A stretch of DNA of 64,000 nt from Bacteroidales bacterium (GTDB taxonomy: Bacteria; Bacteroidota; Bacteroidia; Bacteroidales; UBA12077). The notes under the pieces were generated by a model. The model ran no database searches. It was not told where the DNA came from and worked only from the letters and a program-made list of their open reading frames with translations. The DNA is taken from NCBI GenBank assembly GCA_016342685.1, contig JAEINU010000010.1, positions 1 to 64,000 on the forward strand, in the 5' to 3' direction. How positions within the stretch are numbered: the first letter of the stretch is position 1; every line of letters begins with the position of its first letter. The position numbers and the translations under genes are program-made. Shown here in pieces: positions 38,042-47,428 of this stretch.

Positions 38042-38917
38042 TTAATATCCAAAATTTCTTAATGGTCTGTCTTTATCTCTCCAGTCTTTACTAACTTTTA
38101 CATACATTTCAAGAAAAACCTTCTTACTAAAAAATGCTTCAATGTCTAATCTTGCTTCAGTTGCAGTTTTCTTTAAAGCCTGTCCTTTATGTCCAATTAT
38201 AATTCCTTTTTGAGATGGACGAATAACATGAATAAGAGCTCTTATTCGCAATAATTTCTCGGTATCTTTGAATTCTTCAACCTCAATTTCAACCGAGTAA
38301 GGAATTTCTTTTTGATAATTCAATAATATTTTTTCGCGAATAATTTCCGAAACAAAGAATCGTTCAGTTTTGTCTGTTAACGAATCTTTTGGGAAATATG
38401 GAGGACTCTCCGGTAGTGTTTCCAAAATTCGTTTAAGCACAACATCTAAATTAAAATCGTTTAATGCCGATATTGGGATTATTTCTGCTTTTGGAAGTAT
38501 TTTACTCCATGTTTCGACTAAAGTCTCTAGTGTTTCCTGATCTGTTAAGTCAATCTTATTAACTAAAATCAGTACAGGTATATCTACGTTTATAAGCTTA
38601 TCGATGTATTGTTGATTTTTATCTAAAGTCTCAACAACATCAGTTATATAAAGCATTACGTCGGCATCTTCAAAGGCGCCACCAACAAAACGCATCATCT
38701 TTTCTTGTAACTTATAATTAGGTTTTAAAATTCCCGGAGTATCTGAATATACTATTTGAAAATCGTCTCCATTGACAATTCCCATTATTCTATGTCTTGT
38801 TGTTTGTGCTTTTGAGGTTATTATAGAAAGTTTTTCACCAACCATTGCATTCATCAAAGTTGATTTTCCAACGTTCGGATTTCCAATAATATTAACAAAA
38901 CCTGATTTATGTGGCAT
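38042..38917 (-). CDS. era: GTPase Era
   Basis: The 291-residue protein matches Era: P-loop GNPNVGKST (residues ~12-20), SDTPGI, VNKIDLTD, and a C-terminal KH domain with the HKGQALKK and FLEMYVKVSKDWRD segments. Era binds the 3' end of 16S rRNA and helps 30S maturation. A perfect -7 element lies 34 bases upstream, and the downstream genes (helical protein, der, lipoprotein, hemerythrin, luxR) follow in the same direction. Confidence 0.97.
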   Translation of the reverse strand: MPHKSGFVNIIGNPNVGKSTLMNAMVGEKLSIITSKAQTTRHRIMGIVNGDDFQIVYSDTPGILKPNYKLQEKMMRFVGGAFEDADVMLYITDVVETLDKNQQYIDKLINVDIPVLILVNKIDLTDQETLETLVETWSKILPKAEIIPISALNDFNLDVVLKRILETLPESPPYFPKDSLTDKTERFFVSEIIREKILLNYQKEIPYSVEIEVEEFKDTEKLLRIRALIHVIRPSQKGIIIGHKGQALKKTATEARLDIEAFFSKKVFLEMYVKVSKDWRDKDRPLRNFGY

Positions 38918-38950
38918 TCTGTTTGTTTTTATCTTTTAATAATTTTTTTG

Positions 38951-38958
38951 CAAAGATA
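38951..38958 (-). promoter_or_regulatory. -7 promoter element of era
   Basis: On the minus strand the bases read TATCTTTG, an exact TAnnTTTG, 34 bases before the era ATG. The -33 region is weak. Confidence 0.45.
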
Positions 38959-39109
38959 AGAGAAATTTTGTCTAATTGCCTCGTTTATGATTTTGTTATG
39001 CAGTAGATTGATAACATATTTTGTTCTTTCATAGATTATTTAATTTAATATTTGTTTGATCTGAAAACAGGCCTTACTTTTGTTATCGATTTTTAATAAT
39101 TTATTGTTG

Positions 39110-39712
39110 ATGAATTTTCTTTATTATTTCGATTTGCTAGGAACTTTTGTGTTTGCAATAAGCGGAGTTTTAACAGCCTCAAATAAAAAATTTGATGTTT
39201 TTGGAGCATCTGTAATAGCCTTTGTAACTGCAATTGGGGGCGGCACTTTACGCGATATCTTAATAGGAGATTTTCCGGTAGGATGGATTAACGATTTAAA
39301 TTACTTATATGTTGTTTTGTCGGCAATAATAATTAGTACTATTTTTAAAAAATACATTGCGCAACTTCGAAAAACACTATTTCTTTTCGATACGATAGGA
39401 ATTGGTGTATTTACAATTATTGGTATTCAAAAAGCATTGCTGTTCGATATTTCTCCAATTATAGCTGTTATGATGGGAACGATTTCTGCAGTATTTGGCG
39501 GCGTATTGCGCGATATATTATGTAACGAAACACCTCTTATTTTCAGAAAAGAGATTTATGCCACTCCTTGTATTTTGGGTGGGTTTACTTATTTAGTCCT
39601 TTCGCACCTTGACGTGCATTTAAACATTATTTCACTTGTAACAGCATCGTTAATAATAAGTGTTAGACTCTTTGCTGTTAAAAAGAATTGGTCTCTACCT
39701 CGGTTTAATTAA
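39110..39712 (+). CDS. TRIC/YadS family membrane protein
   Basis: The protein (200 residues from ATG 39110) has about six to seven membrane helices in two similar halves. The paired glycine-rich motifs AIGGGTLRDILIG and AVFGGVLRDIL mark the family (UPF0126), whose members are prokaryotic homologues of trimeric intracellular cation channels. A TTG at 39080 also opens the frame, but it would add ten residues before the first helix. The gene stands alone. The ion conducted is not evident. Confidence 0.87.
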   Translation: MNFLYYFDLLGTFVFAISGVLTASNKKFDVFGASVIAFVTAIGGGTLRDILIGDFPVGWINDLNYLYVVLSAIIISTIFKKYIAQLRKTLFLFDTIGIGVFTIIGIQKALLFDISPIIAVMMGTISAVFGGVLRDILCNETPLIFRKEIYATPCILGGFTYLVLSHLDVHLNIISLVTASLIISVRLFAVKKNWSLPRFN

Positions 39713-39818
39713 TAGATAATTAGTATTATGTGGATTTATTCGATTGTGATATATATTATTTTTGAAATAAATACTATAATTATAGTATGTGGTTCAAAAA
39801 AAGTGGAGCTTTAATTTT

Positions 39819-42182
39819 TTACAATCCAATCGTCAAACTTAATTTATAAGAAAAGTTGTTGGCTGTTTTGTTGAATGAATAAGGTCCGTAACGATAGAAT
39901 ATTCCAAATCCATATCCTAAAAAGGATTGGTTTAGTATATTGTTAATTAAAATTCCACCTTCGTAAAAGCCTTTTTCTATTGATTGCAATGGAATATCGG
40001 TAATGTGATTTGATTTTGAACTTAATGAACCGATACCATAATTATGAACTAGCGAAAATTTTGGAGAAAATTTTTCTGAGCGAATTAGGATGTTTCCAAA
40101 ATCGTGTTTCACGAAAATTGAGAAAAATCTATCTGAGTAAAATTCACCCATTCTCATGGTTCCAAAACTATTTTCAGATTCAATACTAAACGATTGATAA
40201 CTTCCGTGTCCGTTGTAAAGTTTTGAAATAGGAACATTGCCTTTCACTAAACCACCTACCAATGTAATTTTTGTTTTTCCTAAACTTTTTGATCTAAACG
40301 ATTTTGTGATTTTAGCTTCGTACTTTGCGTATTCGTATTCGCCATCAATCCAGTTTACACCTTTTACAATATTTCCAAAAAATATTGGATAGTTTGTTCC
40401 TAAAGTATATTTAGATCGCAAAGTTTGCATAAACTTTTCGTTGTAGGCATATCTAAACTTTAGTCCTATTTCATTAAAAGTAAACTCATTAACTAAGTTG
40501 GTTGGATTTTGTGTAAAGTCATAATTGTTTGTTGGGCTTACTACAGACTGATTAAAGAAAATATTGGAACTTAAATATTGTAAACTTTGAAAGGAGTACG
40601 ATGCCTCATACATTTCCACCCAATCCATATTTTCAATCATATACTTTCTATAAATTTCTGTTGTTGTGAAATCAGGTTTTTCGTTGAATTTATATCCCGA
40701 TCTTTCTTTAACATCTTTAGAATATGAAAAATGAATTTTACTTTCCGATTTTTTGTGCACATTTAATATTAAATCACCACCATATTTCCATTCTTCATCT
40801 TTAAAACCATAACCAAAATATCCACCAATTGAGAAAAGTTTAGAAATTTTATCGTTCGTCATAATGCCAAGTCCTAATCGATAACCCTCGTAGTCGTTAT
40901 AATCCATTATTTTATTCAGAGGGAGGTCAAAGCATTTAACAGGAATATTTCCATTTATGATTATTTCCAGATTTCTTAATTTTCTATCCAAGTTATAAAC
41001 TTCACTTATACTATCTATTATATGGTAGGTTCTTTTATCCATCTCAGTTAATGCCTGAGTCCTGTTAATATCCCAATACTGATCTGTTTTATTTTGAATA
41101 TCATCAGCCATTTTAAGTTCTACATTTCCAAACTCTTTTTCGTTAAGATCTGGATTTAAATCGATATTGGAAATGTAGCTTTTGCCTTTAGCAATTAAAT
41201 TGTTTTTGTCGAATGTTATTTCTGTAATTAATTCTTTAGGAAACCATTGAGTGTTTTCAATCCATTCGTAGTTTTGTTTGATTTTTATTCCCATTCCCTG
41301 ATCTTTTTCCAAGGGCTCAGCCAAAACAGATTGAACGGCATACCGATTCGTATTAATATGTAAAAATCCCTTTAACCCAATAAAGTTTTTTCCTTTTTTT
41401 GGACGGTAAGAAATTACAAAAATAGAATCGCCACGCTCATTAAAAAGAGTATCTTCAAGCATAAAAAAGTATCTATTAATACTTCCTTTACTTATAGGAT
41501 TTATATAAGCTTTATCCATAATTGTAAAAAACTCATTGTAAAAAGATAAAGCTTGAACCTGCGAAGCAATAAGAGAAAAAATAGGGTCGCTAAAACCCGA
41601 AACTTTCGAAGCTAGAATTGTTTCGTTGTATTTGTCGGGTCGAATAAATTTTTTCTCATTCACAGTTTCCATTACCAAAACATGCTGATCTTTAAATAAG
41701 TAATCAGAATTAATAGAGGAGTCTATCTCTGGTTTGGTTTCCAATTCTTCTGTGAAAATCATTTTATTGTAACTCTGAAACGAAAATGATTGCATTTTCT
41801 CCGGGTTATTCAAATCTCTATTTTCAATAACTTTTTGTATTATTCTATTTGCAGGATTTTCGCCAGGTAATATAATAACTTCTTCTAAGTTATATGTTTT
41901 AGGCTGTAGCTCAATTGTTATTTTGGATTCATCTACAAGTATAGTGTCGTTGTAGTATCCTAAATAGCTAATGTGTAGCTTTTTGATGTTGTTCCCATTA
42001 ATATTAAATACTCCATCTATATTTGTGGTAGTTCCATGGCCTTGATCATTATAAATAATATTTACAAATGGAAGAGGGGTTTTCGTTTTAGAGTTTATTA
42101 CGATCCCCTCAATGTCTTGAGCTATAGATGTATTGTATAAGCACAATAATACACATAAGAATACAATTACTTTTCTACACAT
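39819..42182 (-). CDS. DUF5686 outer-membrane protein with CarboxypepD_reg-like domain
   Basis: The 787-residue protein has a signal peptide (1-22), an N-terminal beta-sandwich CarboxypepD_reg-like domain at about 23-105 (VVINSKTKTPLPFVNI, DGVFNI), a central DUF5686 region, and a C-terminal half with alternating strands that fits a beta-barrel, ending in an aromatic-poor LTIGL strand. This layout is common among Bacteroidota outer-membrane proteins of unknown function. It is a single gene between convergent and divergent neighbours. Confidence 0.85.
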   Translation of the reverse strand: MCRKVIVFLCVLLCLYNTSIAQDIEGIVINSKTKTPLPFVNIIYNDQGHGTTTNIDGVFNINGNNIKKLHISYLGYYNDTILVDESKITIELQPKTYNLEEVIILPGENPANRIIQKVIENRDLNNPEKMQSFSFQSYNKMIFTEELETKPEIDSSINSDYLFKDQHVLVMETVNEKKFIRPDKYNETILASKVSGFSDPIFSLIASQVQALSFYNEFFTIMDKAYINPISKGSINRYFFMLEDTLFNERGDSIFVISYRPKKGKNFIGLKGFLHINTNRYAVQSVLAEPLEKDQGMGIKIKQNYEWIENTQWFPKELITEITFDKNNLIAKGKSYISNIDLNPDLNEKEFGNVELKMADDIQNKTDQYWDINRTQALTEMDKRTYHIIDSISEVYNLDRKLRNLEIIINGNIPVKCFDLPLNKIMDYNDYEGYRLGLGIMTNDKISKLFSIGGYFGYGFKDEEWKYGGDLILNVHKKSESKIHFSYSKDVKERSGYKFNEKPDFTTTEIYRKYMIENMDWVEMYEASYSFQSLQYLSSNIFFNQSVVSPTNNYDFTQNPTNLVNEFTFNEIGLKFRYAYNEKFMQTLRSKYTLGTNYPIFFGNIVKGVNWIDGEYEYAKYEAKITKSFRSKSLGKTKITLVGGLVKGNVPISKLYNGHGSYQSFSIESENSFGTMRMGEFYSDRFFSIFVKHDFGNILIRSEKFSPKFSLVHNYGIGSLSSKSNHITDIPLQSIEKGFYEGGILINNILNQSFLGYGFGIFYRYGPYSFNKTANNFSYKLSLTIGL

Positions 42183-42251
42183 TCTAACTTTTATTTTTTC
42201 AGTAGGTAGATAAAGATTGTAATTTATTACAAATCAATTAAGAAAAATATA

Positions 42252-43079
42252 TTATTTGTAAGATTTTCTTTTTAGCATACTAATTTCAACAGGTGTGAGG
42301 TGTCTAAATTTTCCTCTTGGGAGATTTTTTTTGGTTAAACCAGCAAAATATACTCGATCAAGTTTCTTTACCTTATAATCTAAAGATTCGAAAATTCTGC
42401 GAACAACTCTGTTTTGTCCCGAATGAATTTCAATGCCTACCTGCGATTTATCACCATCTTCAACATAATTAATAGCATCTGCTGCAATAAGATCATCATC
42501 TAATTGAACACCTTCTGCAATTTTAATTAAATCGTTTTTAGTTAAATCTTTGTCTAGATGCACATGATAGATCTTCTTTTTCCGAAAGCTTGGATGTGTA
42601 AGTTGTTTCGTTAGTTCGCCATCATTAGTCAAAAGAAGCACGCCTGTTGTATTTTTATCTAATCTTCCAACAGGATAAATTCTTTCTGTACATGCATTTT
42701 TAACAATGTCAATTACCGTTTTTTCAGCATGATCATCCTTAACTGTAGTAACAACATCTTTAGGTTTGTTAATTAGAATATAAACCTTTTGTTCGCGAAT
42801 AGCTTGTTTCCCCTTGTGTTTAACATCATCTTTTGGAGATACTTTTGTCCCCAATTCTGTAACTACTTTTCCATTAACAGTTATTTCTCCAGCTGTTATT
42901 AAATTATCTGCATCACGGCGAGAACATATACCCGCATTCGATAAAAACTTGTTCAAACGAATAGGTTCATTTGTAAAGATTTTTTTATCTTCAGGTTTTC
43001 CTTTTGTATTCTTATTTTTACTAAATGAAGATTTTTCTTTTGAAAAACTTTTCTTCTTATCCCTGTTCGCTCTCTCCAT
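42252..43079 (-). CDS. RNA pseudouridine synthase, RluB/RsuA family
   Basis: The 275-residue protein has a Lys/Ser-rich basic tail at residues 1-35, an S4 RNA-binding domain at about 38-95 (RLNKFLSNAGICSRRDAD), and an RsuA/RluB catalytic domain with Asp141 in GRLDKNTTGVLLLTNDGEL. It probably modifies 23S rRNA like RluB, but RluE/RluF/RsuA-like sites cannot be excluded. The basic N-terminal extension is typical of Bacteroidota copies. A -7 element lies at 43115-43122. Confidence 0.9.
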   Translation of the reverse strand: MERANRDKKKSFSKEKSSFSKNKNTKGKPEDKKIFTNEPIRLNKFLSNAGICSRRDADNLITAGEITVNGKVVTELGTKVSPKDDVKHKGKQAIREQKVYILINKPKDVVTTVKDDHAEKTVIDIVKNACTERIYPVGRLDKNTTGVLLLTNDGELTKQLTHPSFRKKKIYHVHLDKDLTKNDLIKIAEGVQLDDDLIAADAINYVEDGDKSQVGIEIHSGQNRVVRRIFESLDYKVKKLDRVYFAGLTKKNLPRGKFRHLTPVEISMLKRKSYK

Positions 43080-43114
43080 GATCTGATTATTTAATTATCT
43101 TCAATTTATTGCTG

Positions 43115-43122
43115 CAAAGGTA
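43115..43122 (-). promoter_or_regulatory. -7 promoter element of the pseudouridine synthase gene
   Basis: The minus strand reads TACCTTTG, an exact TAnnTTTG, about 36 bases upstream of the ATG. No clear -33 element. Confidence 0.45.
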
Positions 43123-43260
43123 ATATAATTTAATAATTTTGTGCTTCTGAATTTCTTCTATAATAAAAGTTAAAATATCTTAAATTATAATTCAGCTAAG
43201 ATGATTTATTTATCTTTAATGGAATTTTAAACTTGTACAAAAAAATAAAGTCTATTTCAT

Positions 43261-44646
43261 ATGACATTAATAAAATCAATATCAGGAATAAGAGGAACAA
43301 TTGGCGGAAGAGCTGGAGATGGATTGAGTCCTTTGGATACAGTAAGATTTGTTGGGGCTTATGCTCAGTGGGTTATCAATCGTTCTAACACAGAAAAGGT
43401 GAAAGTAGTTGTTGGGCGAGATGCACGAATTTCGGGAGAAATGGTAAATCAAATAGTTACAGGAACACTTATGGGAATGGGGCTTGATGTTATTGATATT
43501 GGGTTAGCAACTACTCCTACAACAGAAATAGCAGTTACAAATGAAAAGGCCCAAGGGGGAATAATATTAACTGCAAGTCATAATCCAAAACAATGGAATG
43601 CATTAAAGCTACTAAATGAAAAAGGAGAATTTCTTTCTGGCGCAGATGGAACTGAGGTGCTGTCTATCGCCGAAAAAGAAGATTTTGTTTTTGCTGATGT
43701 AGATGATCTTGGTAAAATTGTGGAAAAAAGTACTTATTTAGATTTTCATATAAAAAAAATTATAGATCTTGCCTTAGTTGATATTCAAGCTATAAAAGCA
43801 GCAAATTTTAAGATTGTGATCGATGGAGTTAACTCTGTTGGAGGAATCGCAATTCCAGCTTTATTAAAAGCAATTGGAGTATCCGATGTGGTTGAGCTAT
43901 ACTGCGAACCAAATGGGATTTTCCCTCACAATCCGGAACCACTGCCTGAGCATTTAACCGAAATATCAAAGTTGGTAAAGAAAGAAGAAGCACATTTAGG
44001 TTTTGTTGTCGATCCTGACGTTGATCGATTAGCAATTGTAAATGAAGATGGAACAATGTTTGGCGAAGAATATACTTTGGTTGCAGTTGCCGATTATATC
44101 TTGCAAAATAAAAAAGGAAACACTGTTTCTAATATGTCATCATCTCGCGCTTTACGCGATGTAACGAATAATCATGGTGGAAATTATTTTGCTTCGGCTG
44201 TTGGCGAAGTAAACGTTGTTGAAAGCATGAAAGCAAATAATGCAGTAATTGGCGGAGAAGGAAATGGAGGAATCATTTATCCGGAATTGCATTATGGACG
44301 AGATGCTTTAGTCGGAATAGCCCTGTTTTTAACTCACTTGGCAAAAAGTGGAAGACGTTGCTCTGATGTGCGATCTCAATATCCTGAATATGTAATTGCA
44401 AAAAAGAAAATGCAATTAACTCCTGAAATTAATGTTGATAACATACTTGAGTCTGTAAAACGTAAGTTTAAAGATTATGAAATAAATGATATTGATGGTG
44501 TTAAGATTGAATTTGATCATGGATGGGTTCACCTGCGAAAATCAAATACAGAACCAATCATTAGAATTTATGCAGAAAGTAGAGATGCTGCAAGCGCCGA
44601 CGAATTAGCCGATAAAATCATAAATGAAATAAAATCACTGTTATAA
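43261..44646 (+). CDS. glmM: Phosphoglucosamine mutase family protein
   Basis: The 461-residue protein belongs to the alpha-D-phosphohexomutases. The phosphoserine loop is TASHNPKQWN with Ser106, the metal loop DPDVDRLA, the sugar-binding GEGNGG and the C-terminal phosphate loop RKSNTEPIIRIYAES. The C-terminal motif and N-terminal GIRGTIGG fit phosphoglucosamine mutase, which makes glucosamine-1-phosphate for peptidoglycan and LPS; a phosphomannomutase activity cannot be excluded. The next gene follows after 11 bases. Confidence 0.88.
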   Translation: MTLIKSISGIRGTIGGRAGDGLSPLDTVRFVGAYAQWVINRSNTEKVKVVVGRDARISGEMVNQIVTGTLMGMGLDVIDIGLATTPTTEIAVTNEKAQGGIILTASHNPKQWNALKLLNEKGEFLSGADGTEVLSIAEKEDFVFADVDDLGKIVEKSTYLDFHIKKIIDLALVDIQAIKAANFKIVIDGVNSVGGIAIPALLKAIGVSDVVELYCEPNGIFPHNPEPLPEHLTEISKLVKKEEAHLGFVVDPDVDRLAIVNEDGTMFGEEYTLVAVADYILQNKKGNTVSNMSSSRALRDVTNNHGGNYFASAVGEVNVVESMKANNAVIGGEGNGGIIYPELHYGRDALVGIALFLTHLAKSGRRCSDVRSQYPEYVIAKKKMQLTPEINVDNILESVKRKFKDYEINDIDGVKIEFDHGWVHLRKSNTEPIIRIYAESRDAASADELADKIINEIKSLL

Positions 44647-44657
44647 AATTGATATAG

Positions 44658-46034
44658 ATGAAAAGGAAGCATTATATTATAATTTCAACTGTTCTAGTCG
44701 TTATTTTAGGAATTTTACTATTTAGACCCGGTAAAGGCGATAACTTAAAAGACCTAACTGTTAAGGTTGAAAAAGGTGAGTTTGAAATCTTAGTTACGAT
44801 AACAGGAGAATTACAAGCAAAAAGTTCAGTTGATATAATGGGGCCTTCAGAGTTGCGTAATAGTAGGGAGCTTAGAATTAGAGAGATAAAAATACAAGAT
44901 TTAGTTCCGGAAGGTACTGTTGTTGATTCCGGGCAATATGTTGGAACTTTAGACAGAACAGAGGTAAGTACAAGTTTAAAAGATTTACAAGATGAGCTAG
45001 AAACATCCGAATCTCAATTTATAAAAACACAGCTCGATACTACAATGCAATTAAGAGAATTGCGCGATCAATTAGTGAATTTGCGATTTGCAATGGAAGA
45101 AAAACAAATTGTACTTGATCAGAGTAAGTTTGAACCTCCTGCAACTATTCGTCAAGCAACAATTGAACTGGAAAAATCAGAAAGAGCGTATAATCAAGCA
45201 AAGGATAATTATTCCTTAAAAGTTCAGCAAGCAAATGCAAATATGCGCGAATCAAACATTAATCTCGATCAAGCAAAAAGAAAAGTTCAGCAGCTCAACA
45301 ATGTAATTAGCAAGTTTACAATATTTGCTCCGCAGGGAGGAATGGTAATTTATAAAAAAGAGTGGAGTGGTCAAAAACGAAAAGTTGGTGGTACAATTAA
45401 TCCATGGGATCTTGCAGTTGCAACGCTTCCCGATTTATCTGTTATGAATTCGAAAACCTATGTAAATGAAATAGACATTAGTAAAATTAAAACAGGGCAG
45501 TTGGTTCGATTAGGAATTGATGCTTTCCCCGACCGAAAATATACTGGCGAGGTTGTCGAAGTTGCAAACATAGGAGAGCAGCTTCAAAACACCGATGCTA
45601 AGGTTTTTGAGGTGTTGATTAGGGTGGATCAGTCGGATAGTATTATGAGACCTGCCATGACTACAAGTAATCAGATTATTACTAATGTGTATAACGATGT
45701 GTTGTTTTTACCTTTGGAAGCCATACATAATGAGGATAGTTTAAGTTTTGTTTATACAACAAATAATAAAAAGCAAATTATTGTTCCGGGCAAAACAAAT
45801 GAGAATTATATGATAATTGAACAAGGTGTTGTTTTGGGAGATGAAATTCTTTTATCGATTCCAGAAAATATAGATAAGTTTAAACTTTCGGGTGAAGAGT
45901 TATTAGAGGTTATTAAAGAGCGGAAAGTACAAAAAGAGTTAGCGGAAAAGCAAAGGGAAGAACGGAATAATAAATCCGACAGAAATCCTAAAAGATCAAA
46001 AATGCAAGGACATCGAACTTCAAGCTCTAACTAA
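44658..46034 (+). CDS. Efflux periplasmic adaptor (HlyD/MacA family)
   Basis: The 458-residue protein has one N-terminal membrane helix (about 6-22), a lipoyl/barrel-sandwich region split by a long coiled-coil hairpin (about 105-220), and a beta-barrel domain (KTYVNEIDISKIKTGQLVRL). It ends in a charged, Lys/Arg-rich tail. Adaptors of this type link an inner-membrane ABC permease to a TolC channel. The permease (9 bases downstream) and TolC-like gene follow directly. Confidence 0.88.
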   Translation: MKRKHYIIISTVLVVILGILLFRPGKGDNLKDLTVKVEKGEFEILVTITGELQAKSSVDIMGPSELRNSRELRIREIKIQDLVPEGTVVDSGQYVGTLDRTEVSTSLKDLQDELETSESQFIKTQLDTTMQLRELRDQLVNLRFAMEEKQIVLDQSKFEPPATIRQATIELEKSERAYNQAKDNYSLKVQQANANMRESNINLDQAKRKVQQLNNVISKFTIFAPQGGMVIYKKEWSGQKRKVGGTINPWDLAVATLPDLSVMNSKTYVNEIDISKIKTGQLVRLGIDAFPDRKYTGEVVEVANIGEQLQNTDAKVFEVLIRVDQSDSIMRPAMTTSNQIITNVYNDVLFLPLEAIHNEDSLSFVYTTNNKKQIIVPGKTNENYMIIEQGVVLGDEILLSIPENIDKFKLSGEELLEVIKERKVQKELAEKQREERNNKSDRNPKRSKMQGHRTSSSN

Positions 46035-46042
46035 TATAAATT

Positions 46043-47410
46043 ATGTTTAGTAGATACTTTCACGATATAGAAATTGCTATTGAATCAATTCTGGGGAATA
46101 AATTAAAGTCAATATTAACGGCTTTGGGAATTATCTTTGGTACAGCTGCTGTAATAGCAATGCTTGCAATTGGTAATGGAGCTCAGCAAGAAATATTAGA
46201 ACAAATTAAAATGGTTGGAGTTAATAATATTGTTATATCTCCAAGCATTGATCTTACCGAGAATGGTGATGAAAATGGTAATGGTTCTGAAACTGAAAAC
46301 AATAAAAAGAAAAAGAAGTTTTCGCCAGGTCTTACCATGAAGGATATAGATGCAATAAAACGTATTGTTCCTTCTGTTAAGAGAATTACTCCTGAGATTA
46401 TTGCTAATTCTTTTGTTGTGCAAAATGGAAAAAGGGTTCCTGCAAAAATTATTGGAATAAGTAATGATTATTTCGACATATATAATATTAACCTCGAAAA
46501 GGGACACCTTTTTAGTGATTATCAAACCGAAATAGGTACTCCAATTTGTGTTATTGGTGCGAATATAAGTGCAAAAATATTTAGTGATGTTGATCCTATT
46601 AATCAGTATTTAAAGTTTGGACATGTATGGTTAAAAGTTGTAGGTGTTCTAGAAAAATCAAGTGTTAATCTTTCGGCAGCCGATAATGCAGGTGTAAACC
46701 TAGTGAACGACAATGTTTATATTCCAGTACAAACAATGCTTTTGCGATATAAAAACCGAGCATTGGTCAATTCTAAAAGTTTGGGTGGGGGAACCGGTTT
46801 TGGAGGAGGTTTTTTCTTTTCCTTTTCAGGAGGAAATGAAAAGTCTGCATTGTCCAATTACAATCAACTTGATAAAATAATCGTACAGGTTGAAGAAACA
46901 GAGCAGCTAACATTAACAACCGAAGTGTTGAGTAGAATGATTTTGCGTCGCCATATGGATGTGCAAGATTTTGAAATAACTGTGCCCGAATTGCTCCTAA
47001 AGCAACAGCAAAGAACGAAAGATATTTTTAACATAGTGCTTGGTGCAATTGCAAGTATTTCATTAATTGTTGGTGGAATTGGAATTATGAATATCATGTT
47101 TGCAACAGTAATGGAACGGATAAAAGAAATAGGTATTCGATTAGCACTAGGGGCAAAAAAAGCGGATATCATTGCTCAGTTTTTATCTGAAGCGATATTA
47201 ATTAGTGTTTCAGGAGGTTTAATAGGTGTTTTCTTTGGGGTTGTTTTTTCAAAGCTAATAACAAAATTTGCTGATATATTAACGATAATATCACCGGGGT
47301 CAATAATTGTAGCTTTTGGTGTAAGTGCGATGATCGGGGTTATATTTGGTATTTCGCCGGCAAAACGTGCAGCAGAAAGAGATCCTATAGAATCATTACG
47401 ATACGAATAA
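46043..47410 (+). CDS. MacB-like ABC transporter permease
   Basis: The 455-residue protein has one N-terminal helix (SILGNKLKSILTALGIIFGT), a large periplasmic domain, and three C-terminal helices that include GGIGIMNIMFATVMERIKEI. It lacks an ATPase domain. A Gly/Phe-rich patch (GGGTGFGGGFFFSFSGG) near residues 250-270 is unusual. It lies between the adaptor and the TolC-like gene. An ATPase must come from elsewhere; the 53.5 kb LolD-like protein is a possible partner. Confidence 0.88.
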   Translation: MFSRYFHDIEIAIESILGNKLKSILTALGIIFGTAAVIAMLAIGNGAQQEILEQIKMVGVNNIVISPSIDLTENGDENGNGSETENNKKKKKFSPGLTMKDIDAIKRIVPSVKRITPEIIANSFVVQNGKRVPAKIIGISNDYFDIYNINLEKGHLFSDYQTEIGTPICVIGANISAKIFSDVDPINQYLKFGHVWLKVVGVLEKSSVNLSAADNAGVNLVNDNVYIPVQTMLLRYKNRALVNSKSLGGGTGFGGGFFFSFSGGNEKSALSNYNQLDKIIVQVEETEQLTLTTEVLSRMILRRHMDVQDFEITVPELLLKQQQRTKDIFNIVLGAIASISLIVGGIGIMNIMFATVMERIKEIGIRLALGAKKADIIAQFLSEAILISVSGGLIGVFFGVVFSKLITKFADILTIISPGSIIVAFGVSAMIGVIFGISPAKRAAERDPIESLRYE

Positions 47411-47428
47411 ATATAAATCGAAAAATAA

